Shown here: piece after piece, positions 1 to 5,174 of the stretch | How positions within the stretch are numbered: the first letter of the stretch is position 1 | Layout: every line of letters begins with the position of its first letter | NCBI GenBank assembly: GCA_029256665.1 | Contig: JAQSXN010000341.1 | Location: 1 to 5,226, forward strand | DNA from: Paenibacillus sp. | Lineage (GTDB): Bacteria > Bacillota > Bacilli > Paenibacillales > Paenibacillaceae | Reading direction: 5' to 3' | Length of the DNA stretch: 5,226 nt | Translations under genes and position numbers: made by a program | Notes under the pieces: model-generated | What the model saw: only the letters and a program-made list of their open reading frames with translations | The model's database searches: none | What the model was told of the DNA's origin: nothing

Positions 1-382
1 TATTATCTCTTTCGGTCTTATAGAAGTCGACCGAATCTTGGTTATCCATCGCCAGAGCTTCTAGTATCCGCGAATCGTATTCGGTTTGAATATAGCTGAC
101 ATGATCCATAAGATTGCCGAATCCGTTACGATATTCTTCGATATCAGCATCCGTAACTTCTATCGATTGTTTGGCATGCTCCGACGTCACGTTATTCAGC
201 TCGAACAAATCCACGTGCATGGCAAAATGGCGAAGCTCGTGCCGAAAATCCGGCGTATGAAAGTAATCGCGGTATATGTACTGATTGCCGAACGAAAATA
301 AGACGTAAATTCCGCTTATGCCGAACGTAATCATAAACGCCCATAAACCTAGCAGCGTCTTACTTCTCCATTTTGTAGCCAA
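1..382 (-). CDS. Sensor histidine kinase, N-terminal part (gene runs off the left edge)
   Basis: About 127 codons are visible, read from 382 down to 1 without a stop. The start is a TTG at 382-380: an in-frame TGA lies just upstream, and an AAGGTGG ribosome binding site sits 9 nt before it. The product begins with a short basic stretch (MATKWRSK), then one hydrophobic segment at about residues 9-31 (LLGLWAFMITFGISGIYVLF), then a charged, mostly hydrophilic region that should be the extracytoplasmic sensing domain. The HAMP, HisKA and ATPase domains, which would prove the call, lie outside the window. The call rests on the position directly after an OmpR-family regulator, the 23-nt overlap with that gene, and the membrane-segment-plus-sensor layout. 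It should autophosphorylate and pass phosphate to that regulator. The stimulus cannot be read from the sequence. Confidence 0.75.
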   Translation of the reverse strand, partial: MATKWRSKTLLGLWAFMITFGISGIYVLFSFGNQYIYRDYFHTPDFRHELRHFAMHVDLFELNNVTSEHAKQSIEVTDADIEEYRNGFGNLMDHVSYIQTEYDSRILEALAMDNQDSVDFYKTERDN

Positions 383-1052
383 TGCCCCACACCACCTTCA
401 AATATGCTGGATTTTTAGGATTGATTTCGATTTTTTCGCGAATTTTGCGAATATGGACGGCTACGGTGTTCTCCGCGTTAAAGCCGGGCTCCTTCCATAC
501 CCGTTCGTAGATTTCCGAGATGGAGAATACTCGGCCCGCGTTGGTCATCAATAATTCCACGATTCTGTATTCGATGGGCGTTAGCTTGACGGGCTCGCCT
601 AATACGGCGACCACTTTGGCCGTCTTGTCCAACGTGAGTCCTCTTAGATCAATCACTTTCTTAATTCCTTCATATGTACCGAGCGTGACGTATCTTCTTA
701 ATTGGGATTTCACGCGGGCTACGAGCTCCATGGGATTAAACGGTTTCGTAACATAATCGTCCGCTCCTACGTGTAAGCCTAAAATTTTATCGCTATCCTC
801 GCTTTTTGCGCTTAACATCAGAATCGGTATGTTTTTCTGTTCCCGAATTTTGTGGGTGGCGGCGATTCCATCTAATCTAGGCATCATAATATCCATGATG
901 ATCAGATGAATGAGATGGTCTTGAACAAGCTCCATCGCTTCCTTGCCGTCCTTTGCCTTTAAAACGGCGATCCCTTCGTTTTTTAAATAAATGTCAATGG
1001 CGTCCCGAATTTCCTGGTCATCATCGACAACGAGCACGTTATAACGCTCCAT
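360..1052 (-). CDS. OmpR/VanR-like two-component response regulator
   Basis: A 230-residue cytoplasmic DNA-binding regulator of normal family length. The receiver domain (residues 4-120) has the acidic pocket D10/D11 in VVDDD, the phosphoacceptor D54 in IMDIMMP, the switch residue S81 in LMLSAK and K103 in TKPF. The winged-helix domain (about 130-228) carries LTPIEYRIVELL, AENTVAVHIRKIREKIE and the terminal WGIGYKMEK, typical of OmpR/PhoB proteins. The start chosen is the ATG at 1052: an AAGGTAGGG site lies 6 nt upstream and the receiver fold begins at once (MERYNVLVVDD). An ATG 23 codons further upstream adds a tail with no family match. The kinase overlaps its 3' end, so the two form one operon. 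The linker-spanning stretch DDYVTKPFNPMELVARVKSQLRRY recalls VanR-type regulators, but the target genes are unknown. Confidence 0.93.
   Translation of the reverse strand: MERYNVLVVDDDQEIRDAIDIYLKNEGIAVLKAKDGKEAMELVQDHLIHLIIMDIMMPRLDGIAATHKIREQKNIPILMLSAKSEDSDKILGLHVGADDYVTKPFNPMELVARVKSQLRRYVTLGTYEGIKKVIDLRGLTLDKTAKVVAVLGEPVKLTPIEYRIVELLMTNAGRVFSISEIYERVWKEPGFNAENTVAVHIRKIREKIEINPKNPAYLKVVWGIGYKMEK
392..398 (-). promoter_or_regulatory. Ribosome binding site that decides the TTG start of the kinase
   Basis: The minus strand reads AAGGTGG here, 9 nt before the TTG at 382-380 and inside the end of the response regulator gene. The next in-frame ATG lies within the membrane segment and would cut it in half, so the TTG start is favoured. 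The overlap implies translational coupling of regulator and kinase. Confidence 0.6.
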
Positions 1053-1111
1053 TGGTTTCCCTACCTTTCTTTTCAGCGGCATTCTATTGTTATTTTGATT
1101 GTAGTCGGCAA

Positions 1112-1164
1112 TTCTTAACATCTATCGAGCGCAAATATGAAGAACTTCTTAATAGTACGATAGA
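1112..1164 (-). promoter_or_regulatory. Possible operator region upstream of the response regulator
   Basis: The 128-bp gap between the regulator and the neighbouring terminator holds several overlapping repeats. These are two direct copies of TTCTTAAYA (1112-1120 and 1146-1154, 34 bp apart), an inverted repeat TCTATCG/CGATAGA (1121-1127 and 1158-1164), and an AAGAACTTCTT palindrome (1140-1150). OmpR-family regulators commonly bind direct repeats near their own promoters, so this could be an autoregulatory site. No convincing -35/-10 pair was found. The best weak option is TTGCCG and TAGAAT 19 bp apart on the minus strand, between the repeats and the gene. Confidence 0.25.
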
Positions 1165-1180
1165 ATTCGCCAATTGTCCG

Positions 1181-1210
1181 AAACAAAAAAAGCCCGCCGT
1201 TTCGGCGGGC
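1181..1210 (-). terminator. Intrinsic terminator of the kbl-tdh-XRE operon
   Basis: A perfect 8-bp GC-only stem, GCCCGCCG (1192-1199) against CGGCGGGC (1203-1210), encloses a 3-nt loop. On the minus strand it is followed by TTTTTTTGTTT (1191-1181). It lies 44 bp after the stop of the XRE-cupin gene and in the right orientation to end that transcript. It also separates the operon from the two-component genes that follow on the same strand. Confidence 0.93.
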
Positions 1211-1254
1211 CATCGTTGAAGCATGCTATAGAATGGGTCTCGTTGGCAGGACGA

Positions 1255-1824
1255 TCAGCCCCTGGCAGCGGCGTCCGCGTAGAAAATAACGGCGAAGAAT
1301 TTCACCGTATCCGTGCCCGGATTCCGGTAGGTATGCGGCTGGTTCGCGCGGAAATGCACGGCGCTACCCGTCGGCACTTCGTAGCGTTCGCCCCCCTGCT
1401 CCAAATCCAGAACGCCCTGCTGGACGAAAATATACTCCTCGACGCCGTCGTTATGAGGCTCGGAGCTGTGTTCGCAGCCCGGTTCAATTACGACCAAGTA
1501 GGATTCGAATTTATTCCGCAGCCGATACGGGAACAACGGAAACGTGAGGTAGGCGCCGTCTTCTTCCGAGAAGGGGTCGATGTCGCCCGGCGTCGCGATC
1601 GTGACATCCGAATCCACCTCTTCGATCAGGGTCGTGAACGAGATGCCCAGACCGTTCACGATGCGCCACAGCACCGAGATCGTCGGATTGGAATCCCCTC
1701 GTTCGATCTGGCCCAGCATCGCCTTGCTGACGCCGGACATCTCGGCGACGTTGTCGAGACTGAGTCCTCTCGACTTCCGGATGGCGTGCAGATTTTTGCC
1801 GACCTTCTTATGAATAGGCTCCAA
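1255..1824 (-). CDS. XRE-family HTH regulator with C-terminal cupin domain
   Basis: A 189-residue cytoplasmic regulator, the usual length for HTH-cupin proteins. Residues 8-68 form an XRE/Cro-type helix-turn-helix (IRKSRGLSLDNVAEMSGVSK, then MLGQIERGDSNPTISVLWRI). Residues 108-182 form a single cupin barrel: the PGCEHSSEPHNDGVEEYIFV stretch supplies candidate metal ligands H119, H124 and E130, and GSAVHFRANQPHTYRN supplies H164. In this family the cupin domain is thought to bind a small ligand or metal that changes DNA binding. The TTG start at 1824 is preceded by GAGGAG at 10 nt, and the protein begins at the expected distance before the HTH. It lies 48 bp after the threonine dehydrogenase and before the operon terminator, so it is probably co-transcribed and may regulate threonine degradation or itself. 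The ligand is unknown. Confidence 0.9.
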   Translation of the reverse strand: MEPIHKKVGKNLHAIRKSRGLSLDNVAEMSGVSKAMLGQIERGDSNPTISVLWRIVNGLGISFTTLIEEVDSDVTIATPGDIDPFSEEDGAYLTFPLFPYRLRNKFESYLVVIEPGCEHSSEPHNDGVEEYIFVQQGVLDLEQGGERYEVPTGSAVHFRANQPHTYRNPGTDTVKFFAVIFYADAAARG

Positions 1825-1834
1825 CGCAATCAGT

Positions 1835-1840
1835 CTCCTC
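1835..1840 (-). promoter_or_regulatory. Ribosome binding site for the TTG start of the XRE-cupin gene
   Basis: The minus strand reads GAGGAG here, 10 nt before the TTG at 1824. No ATG or GTG start in the same frame is equally well placed, so this site supports the TTG. Confidence 0.65.
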
Positions 1841-1848
1841 GCAATTTC

Positions 1849-1879
1849 GTTATGTCTTATAAGTCTTGCTTATCATAAC
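1849..1879. promoter_or_regulatory. Inverted repeat before the XRE-cupin gene, candidate operator
   Basis: The arms GTTATG (1849-1854) and CATAAC (1874-1879) flank 19 bp that contain the 8-bp palindrome CTTATAAG (1856-1863). The element covers the tdh stop codon and the short gap before the XRE-cupin start. It is much more AT-rich than the genes on either side. It could hold an internal promoter or an autoregulatory site, but no good -35/-10 pair was found. Confidence 0.3.
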
Positions 1880-2847
1880 AAAATCGCGCCTTTCTCGCCA
1901 CACAGCCGCTTGCGCGCAAGCGATTCCAGCATCTCGTCGGTCGTTCGGTCCAGATCGTAAGCGGGCCGAAAATCCCATTCTTCGCTCGCGGCCGATGAGT
2001 CGATCGCGTCCGGCCAGCCATCCGCGATCGACTGGCGGAGTGGATCGATTTCGTAGCGGAGCGTGAAATCCGGCAACCGTCTACGGATGCTTGCCGAGAT
2101 GGCTTCGGGATCGACGCTCATGGCCGTTACGTTGTAGGCCGTACGGCGCTTCAGCCGGGAAGCATCCGCTTCCATCAATTGGGCGACGGCCGCGATCGCG
2201 TCCGGCATGTACATCATATCGAGGAATGTTCCTTTACCGATGTAGGAGGTATAATGGCCGCTGCCTTCAGCATGGACGTACATCTCTACGGCATAATCCG
2301 TCGTTCCGCCGCCTGGAGGCGCTGCATGCGAGATCAGGCCGGGAAAGCGCAGTCCCCTCGCGTCTACGGCAAACTTTCTATAATAATAGTCGCATAGCTG
2401 CTCGCCGGCCGCTTTGCTGATTCCGTACATCGTCTCCGGTCGCAATGGCGCGTCCTGCGGCGTGCCGCGCCTAGGGGCATCCGGGCCGAACGCGGCAATG
2501 GAGCTAGGCGCGAAAATCTGACAATCCAGCTCCCGGGCCGTCTCCAGGGCGTTAAGCAGTCCTCCCATATTAAGCTGCCAGGCGAGCATCGGCTTCGCTT
2601 CCGCCGTCGCGGATAGAAGAGCCGCGAGATGGATTATCGCGTCGGCTCGATGCGCGCTGGCCGCTTCATGGAAAGCTTGACCATCCGTGACGTCCAGCGC
2701 TCGGAACGGACCGCCCTGCGCCGCCAGGCTCAGGTCTTCCCGAATGTCCGTGGCGAGAACCGCGTCATTACCGTACATCTCGCGCAGCTTGATCGTGATT
2801 TCGCTCCCGATCTGCCCGAGCGCGCCTGTCAACATGATCCTCTTCAT
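1873..2847 (-). CDS. tdh: SDR-type L-threonine 3-dehydrogenase (NAD-dependent epimerase/dehydratase fold)
   Basis: A 324-residue cytoplasmic enzyme predicted to oxidise L-threonine to L-2-amino-3-ketobutyrate with NAD+. It belongs to the extended short-chain dehydrogenase family, not the zinc-dependent medium-chain Tdh of E. coli and B. subtilis. Visible features are the Rossmann loop TGALGQIG (residues 7-14), the acidic D34 at the end of strand 2 (NAD preference), D52 in LDVTD, HLAALLSA (73-80), APSSIAAFGP (113-122) with the catalytic Ser, and the pair Y141/K145 in YGISK. LRFPGLIS (166-173) and PGGGTTDYAVE (178-188) are hallmarks of this threonine dehydrogenase subfamily rather than of sugar epimerases. 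The ATG is preceded by AGGGGGG at 6 nt, which overlaps the kbl stop, so the two are translationally coupled. The adjacent kbl encodes the next step and makes the assignment strong. Confidence 0.9.
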   Translation of the reverse strand: MKRIMLTGALGQIGSEITIKLREMYGNDAVLATDIREDLSLAAQGGPFRALDVTDGQAFHEAASAHRADAIIHLAALLSATAEAKPMLAWQLNMGGLLNALETARELDCQIFAPSSIAAFGPDAPRRGTPQDAPLRPETMYGISKAAGEQLCDYYYRKFAVDARGLRFPGLISHAAPPGGGTTDYAVEMYVHAEGSGHYTSYIGKGTFLDMMYMPDAIAAVAQLMEADASRLKRRTAYNVTAMSVDPEAISASIRRRLPDFTLRYEIDPLRQSIADGWPDAIDSSAASEEWDFRPAYDLDRTTDEMLESLARKRLCGEKGAILL

Positions 2848-2858
2848 CCGTATCCCCC

Positions 2859-4052
2859 CTATCCGATCATGCCGAGCGCGCGGCCCGTTTTCTCGTAAGC
2901 GGCGAGCGCCTGGTCCAGCATCTCCGGCGTGTGCTCGGCGGTCGGCATGTTGCGGATGCGGCCCGTTCCTTTCGGCACGGTCGGGAACACGATCGCTTTC
3001 GCATACACGCCTTGCTCATGCAGCATGGCGCTGAAGCGCTGCGTCACGTCTTCGTCTCCGATCATGCACGGAGTGATCGGCGTCGCCGTCGAACCGATGG
3101 AGAAGCCCAGCTCCCGAAGGCCGTTCTGCAGGTAGCGCGCGTTGCTCCAGAGCCGATCCTGCAGTTCACGGCTCTCTTGCAGCCGATCGATCGCCGCGAT
3201 GCTTGCCGCAACCGCCCCCGGCGGCAGCGACGTCGAGAAGAGGAATGGCCGGCTTCGCGCCTTGAGCCAGTCTGCAATCGTTTGGGAGCATGCCACGTAC
3301 CCGCCGACGACGCCAACGGCTTTGGACAGCGTGCCGATCTGCAGGTCGACGCGCTCCTGCAACCCGAAGTGCTTCACGGTGCCGGCGCCGCCGCCGAGCA
3401 CTCCGGAGCCATGGGCGTCGTCCACGTAGGTGATCAGGTCGTAGGTCTCCGCGATATCCACAATCTCGGGCAGCTTCGCGATATCGCCGTCCATGGAGAA
3501 TACGCCGTCCGTGATGATCATGATTTTCGCATACTGGCCTGATTCTCTGGCTTCTCTCGCCTTCTCTCGCAGATCGTCCATGTCGGAGTGGGCATACCGG
3601 ATGACTTTGGCTTTCGTCAGCCGGCAGCCATCGATTATGGATGCGTGATTGAGCTCATCCGACAGTATCGCATCCCCATCGCCCATGACGGCGGAGATCG
3701 CCGCCATATTGCAATTGAATCCCGACGGATACGCGACGGCTGCTTCGGTACCTTTGAACGCGGCCAGCTTCTCCTCCAGATCGACATGAAGAGTCAACGT
3801 CCCGTTAATCGTGCGAACGGCGCCGCTGCCGACCCCGAATCGGATCGTCGCTTGAACGGCGGCATCCACGAGTCTCTTGTCCGTAGCCAATCCCAAATAA
3901 TTATTGGAAGACAAGTTTACGAACGTTCTCCCTCCCATTCGGATAACCGGTCCGTTCGCGCTCTCCAGCGGCTCGATCGTATTGTATAACCCCTTGGCCT
4001 TCAGATCGGCTAGCTGGGCTTGAATGAACGATGATAATGTCGCGTTTGCCAT
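2859..4052 (-). CDS. kbl: Glycine C-acetyltransferase (2-amino-3-ketobutyrate CoA ligase)
   Basis: A 397-residue PLP enzyme of the alpha-oxoamine synthase family, full length. It cleaves 2-amino-3-ketobutyrate with CoA to glycine and acetyl-CoA, the second step of threonine degradation. Motifs in order are [10 protein letters not shown] (46-55), SDELNHAS (131-138) with H136 that stacks on [13 protein letters not shown] (181-190), VDDAHGSG (210-217) with D211 and H214, and GTLSKAVG (240-247) with the Schiff-base lysine K244. The ATG at 4052 has a near-perfect GGAGG 7 nt upstream. It is the first gene of the operon, and its stop lies 11 nt before tdh with the tdh ribosome site overlapping it. 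The related 8-amino-7-oxononanoate synthase (BioF) shares these motifs, but the neighbouring threonine dehydrogenase favours Kbl. Confidence 0.95.
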   Translation of the reverse strand: MANATLSSFIQAQLADLKAKGLYNTIEPLESANGPVIRMGGRTFVNLSSNNYLGLATDKRLVDAAVQATIRFGVGSGAVRTINGTLTLHVDLEEKLAAFKGTEAAVAYPSGFNCNMAAISAVMGDGDAILSDELNHASIIDGCRLTKAKVIRYAHSDMDDLREKAREARESGQYAKIMIITDGVFSMDGDIAKLPEIVDIAETYDLITYVDDAHGSGVLGGGAGTVKHFGLQERVDLQIGTLSKAVGVVGGYVACSQTIADWLKARSRPFLFSTSLPPGAVAASIAAIDRLQESRELQDRLWSNARYLQNGLRELGFSIGSTATPITPCMIGDEDVTQRFSAMLHEQGVYAKAIVFPTVPKGTGRIRNMPTAEHTPEMLDQALAAYEKTGRALGMIG

Positions 4053-4088
4053 TCGAATTCCTCCATTCGTCGCTCGGACTAGTTGTCC

Positions 4089-4097
4089 GTTATAGCA
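4089..4097 (-). promoter_or_regulatory. Probable kbl promoter, extended -10 element
   Basis: The minus strand reads TGC-TATAAC, an extended -10. The hexamer lies at 4094-4089, giving a start site near 4082 and a leader of about 30 nt before the kbl ATG. The -35 region is poor (TGTGAT at 17 bp, GTGATC at 16 bp) and falls inside the palindrome at 4107-4118, which suggests control by an activator or repressor. Confidence 0.5.
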
Positions 4098-4130
4098 TAA
4101 TTAAGTATGTGATCACATTCATATGCTATA
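4091..4130. repeat. Inverted repeat carrying both divergent -10 elements
   Basis: TATAGCATA (4091-4099) and TATGCTATA (4122-4130) are exact inverted copies 22 bp apart. Each arm supplies most of an extended -10 reading outward. The symmetry centre (4110.5) is 2 bp away from that of the inner palindrome (4112.5), so these are two nested but not concentric symmetries. Confidence 0.75.
4107..4118. promoter_or_regulatory. Perfect 12-bp palindrome between divergent promoters, candidate operator
   Basis: ATGTGATCACAT is a perfect palindrome that covers the -35 positions of both the leftward kbl promoter and the rightward hydrolase promoter. A protein bound here could control both directions. The XRE-cupin protein from the same operon is the nearest candidate, but this is inference. 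It is not a CRP or Rex site, because both need about six bases between the TGTGA and TCACA halves. Confidence 0.5.
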
Positions 4131-4132
4131 CT
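4124..4132 (+). promoter_or_regulatory. Probable hydrolase promoter, extended -10 element
   Basis: The plus strand reads TGC-TATACT, a strong extended -10 with the hexamer at 4127-4132 and no good -35. Transcription would begin near 4139, leaving a leader of about 160 nt. A second weaker candidate is TTGGCG (4203-4208) with TATACT (4228-4233) 19 bp apart, which would give a leader of about 60 nt. Confidence 0.5.
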
Positions 4133-4138
4133 ACACAA

Positions 4139-4302
4139 ATGTGCAACATATTGCAATAAATCTCCCGAAAATATCCCGGGGTCGCCTGTGCCAAGGAACG
4201 GATTGGCGGATGCGGGCTCGTATGGCATATACTGGAGGAGACAAGCATCAATGGCTTGCCCATTTGCACAACAAATCTTTGCAGCGGATCGGAGGAATTC
4301 AT
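4139..4302 (+). other. Long 5' leader of the hydrolase gene, partly structured
   Basis: This non-coding stretch holds several short hairpins: TGCAA/TTGCA (4142-4146 and 4151-4155), GCCAA/TTGGC with an 8-nt loop (4190-4194 and 4203-4207), and CAAGC/GCTTG (4242-4246 and 4254-4258). It also carries a second strong ribosome-site-like GGAGGAG at 4234-4240. No known riboswitch class or terminator was recognised. The reading frame of the hydrolase stays open back to an ATG at 4123, but that ATG lies within the promoter and the extension has no family match. Confidence 0.35.
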
Positions 4303-4370
4303 TTGATCGTCAAATACCATGGCCATTCATGCGTTCAGCTTACGGATGGCGAGCATTCCGTCATCATTGA
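4251..4370 (+). CDS. Possible 39-residue upstream ORF overlapping the hydrolase start
   Basis: An ATG at 4251 follows GGAGGAG by 10 nt and opens a frame beginning MACPFAQQIFAADRRNSF, which ends at a TGA 68 nt inside the hydrolase gene, in another frame. The peptide resembles no family I know, and most of its second half is simply an alternative reading of the hydrolase codons. If translated, it would run ribosomes across the hydrolase start and could tune its expression. The only support is the good ribosome binding site. Confidence 0.2.
   Translation: MACPFAQQIFAADRRNSFDRQIPWPFMRSAYGWRAFRHH
4291..4295 (+). promoter_or_regulatory. Ribosome binding site that decides the TTG start of the hydrolase
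   Basis: GGAGG lies 7 nt before the TTG at 4303-4305, ideal spacing. It places the start exactly where UPF0173 proteins begin (M-x-V-x-Y-H-G-H-S) and rules out the longer frame from 4123. Confidence 0.85.
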
Positions 4371-4995
4371 CCCGTTCTTGACCGGCAACCCGTCGGCGGT
4401 CGCGGAACCTGGGGATGTGAAAGTGCAGTATGTGCTGCTGACCCATGCGCACGGAGACCATGTCGCGGACGCCGAAGCCATTGCCCGCGCGAACGACGCC
4501 ACGATTATCGCGACGTACGAGCTCGCCACTTACTATTCCTGGAAGGGGCTCCGAACGATCGGGTTGAATATCGGAGGCGGAACGGATATCGGGTTTGCCC
4601 GAGTCAAGCTTGTGCAAGCGTTCCACAGCTCCGGCATGATCGTCGAGGAAGGTAAGATTCTGTATATGGGCATGCCCGGCGGATTCGTCGTCGAATGGAA
4701 TGACGCAACGCTCTTCCATGCCGGCGATACCGGTTTGTTCGGGGACATGAAGATGTTCGGAGAGCAGTACGACATCGATCTTGCTTTCCTGCCTATCGGG
4801 GATCTCCTGACGATGGGGCCGTCCGACGCGCTCATCGCCGCGGAATGGTTAAAGGCAAAGCGAGTCGTGCCTATCCATTACAATACGTTCCCCGGCATCC
4901 GCCAGGATCCGGAGAAGTTCGCGAAGGAACTGAAGAAACGCGACATAAAAGGCATTGCGTTGCCGCCCGGCGAGACATACGAATTAAAATCGTAA
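4303..4995 (+). CDS. ytkL: UPF0173 metal-dependent hydrolase, YtkL family (metallo-beta-lactamase fold)
   Basis: A 230-residue cytoplasmic protein of normal length for the family, with no signal peptide. It begins MIVKYHGHS with the following IIDPFLTGNP (residues 21-30). The metal-binding motif THAHGDH supplies H48, H50, D52 and H53. Further ligands are H108 (QAFHSSG), D142 (FHAGDTG) and H192 (VPIHYNTFP). All canonical dinuclear-zinc positions of the metallo-beta-lactamase superfamily are therefore present. LAFLPIGDLLTMGPSDA (160-176) is characteristic of the UPF0173 group, whose substrate is unknown; it should not be called a beta-lactamase. It is transcribed away from kbl from a shared promoter region and ends at a strong hairpin. 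The symbol is by similarity to B. subtilis ytkL from memory. Confidence 0.93.
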   Translation: MIVKYHGHSCVQLTDGEHSVIIDPFLTGNPSAVAEPGDVKVQYVLLTHAHGDHVADAEAIARANDATIIATYELATYYSWKGLRTIGLNIGGGTDIGFARVKLVQAFHSSGMIVEEGKILYMGMPGGFVVEWNDATLFHAGDTGLFGDMKMFGEQYDIDLAFLPIGDLLTMGPSDALIAAEWLKAKRVVPIHYNTFPGIRQDPEKFAKELKKRDIKGIALPPGETYELKS

Positions 4996-5032
4996 GCACG
5001 CCTCCATAGATCGCATCATAATGGGTCTCAAC

Positions 5033-5088
5033 AAACAAACAGCGGCAGGCTTGGACGTAAAAACATCCAAGACTGCCGCTGTTTGTTT
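5033..5088. terminator. Long hairpin, probably a two-way intrinsic terminator
   Basis: The 16-nt arms at 5033-5048 and 5073-5088 are perfectly complementary (AAACAAACAGCGGCAG against its reverse complement). After one mismatch, CTTGGA (5050-5055) pairs with TCCAAG (5066-5071), and GT/AC pairs close an AAAA loop. The GC-rich core ends in T-rich arms on both strands (GTTTGTTT), so it can act in either direction. It begins 37 bp after the hydrolase stop. Confidence 0.85.
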
Positions 5089-5104
5089 CAGCAATCATGT
5101 CGTA

Positions 5105-5120
5105 ATGCCGGCGCCGGCAT
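5105..5120. repeat. Perfect 16-bp GC-rich palindrome
   Basis: ATGCCGGC (5105-5112) is followed directly by its reverse complement GCCGGCAT (5113-5120). With no spacer it would make a tight stem only by opening the central bases. It could be a protein site, part of a structured RNA, or chance in GC-rich DNA. Confidence 0.7.
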
Positions 5121-5135
5121 GCGGGTTAGCATGTA

Positions 5136-5174
5136 GCTCGGAGGGAATCTTTCGAGAATGACTCGGCTCCGAGC
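5136..5174. repeat. Stem-loop element of unknown role
   Basis: GCTCGGAG (5136-5143) pairs with CTCCGAGC (5167-5174). Inside the 23-nt loop a small TCT/AGA stem (5148-5150 and 5155-5157) is capped by TTCG. There is no T-run on either side, so it is not a terminator. Apart from this element and the palindrome before it, I see nothing supported between 5089 and the window end. Confidence 0.5.

Noticed and set aside
86..554. Short plus-strand frames at 86-301 and 318-554
   Set aside because: They lie antisense to the kinase and regulator genes and have no ribosome sites or family features.
1053..1121. A 23-residue N-terminal extension of the response regulator from an upstream ATG
   Set aside because: The internal ATG at 1052 has a good ribosome site and starts the receiver domain at the normal place.
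1174..1878. A 234-codon open frame on the plus strand, antisense to the XRE-cupin gene
   Set aside because: It mirrors the real gene in GC-rich DNA, begins inside the terminator region, lacks a ribosome binding site and matches no family.
2931..3542. A 203-codon open frame on the plus strand, antisense to kbl
   Set aside because: The opposite strand encodes a complete PLP enzyme with all catalytic motifs; this frame has the Arg/His-rich composition of an antisense shadow.
4107..4118. A CRP, Rex or CcpA binding site
   Set aside because: TGTGATCACA has no spacer between half-sites, whereas CRP and Rex sites need about six bases; the CcpA consensus does not fit either.
4123..4302. A 60-residue N-terminal extension of the hydrolase
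   Set aside because: Its ATG lies within the likely -10 element, has no ribosome site, and the family starts at the TTG at 4303.
4303..4995. Annotation of the hydrolase as a beta-lactamase resistance gene
   Set aside because: It has the fold and metal ligands but belongs to UPF0173, lacks a secretion signal and has the family's own conserved motifs.
1232..5029. AATGGGTCTC occurring at 1232-1241 and 5020-5029
   Set aside because: Several shared 10-mers are expected by chance in a window of this size, and the flanks do not match.
4871..5098. A 75-codon minus-strand frame covering the long hairpin
   Set aside because: It reads straight through a terminator and into the 3' end of the hydrolase, with no ribosome site.
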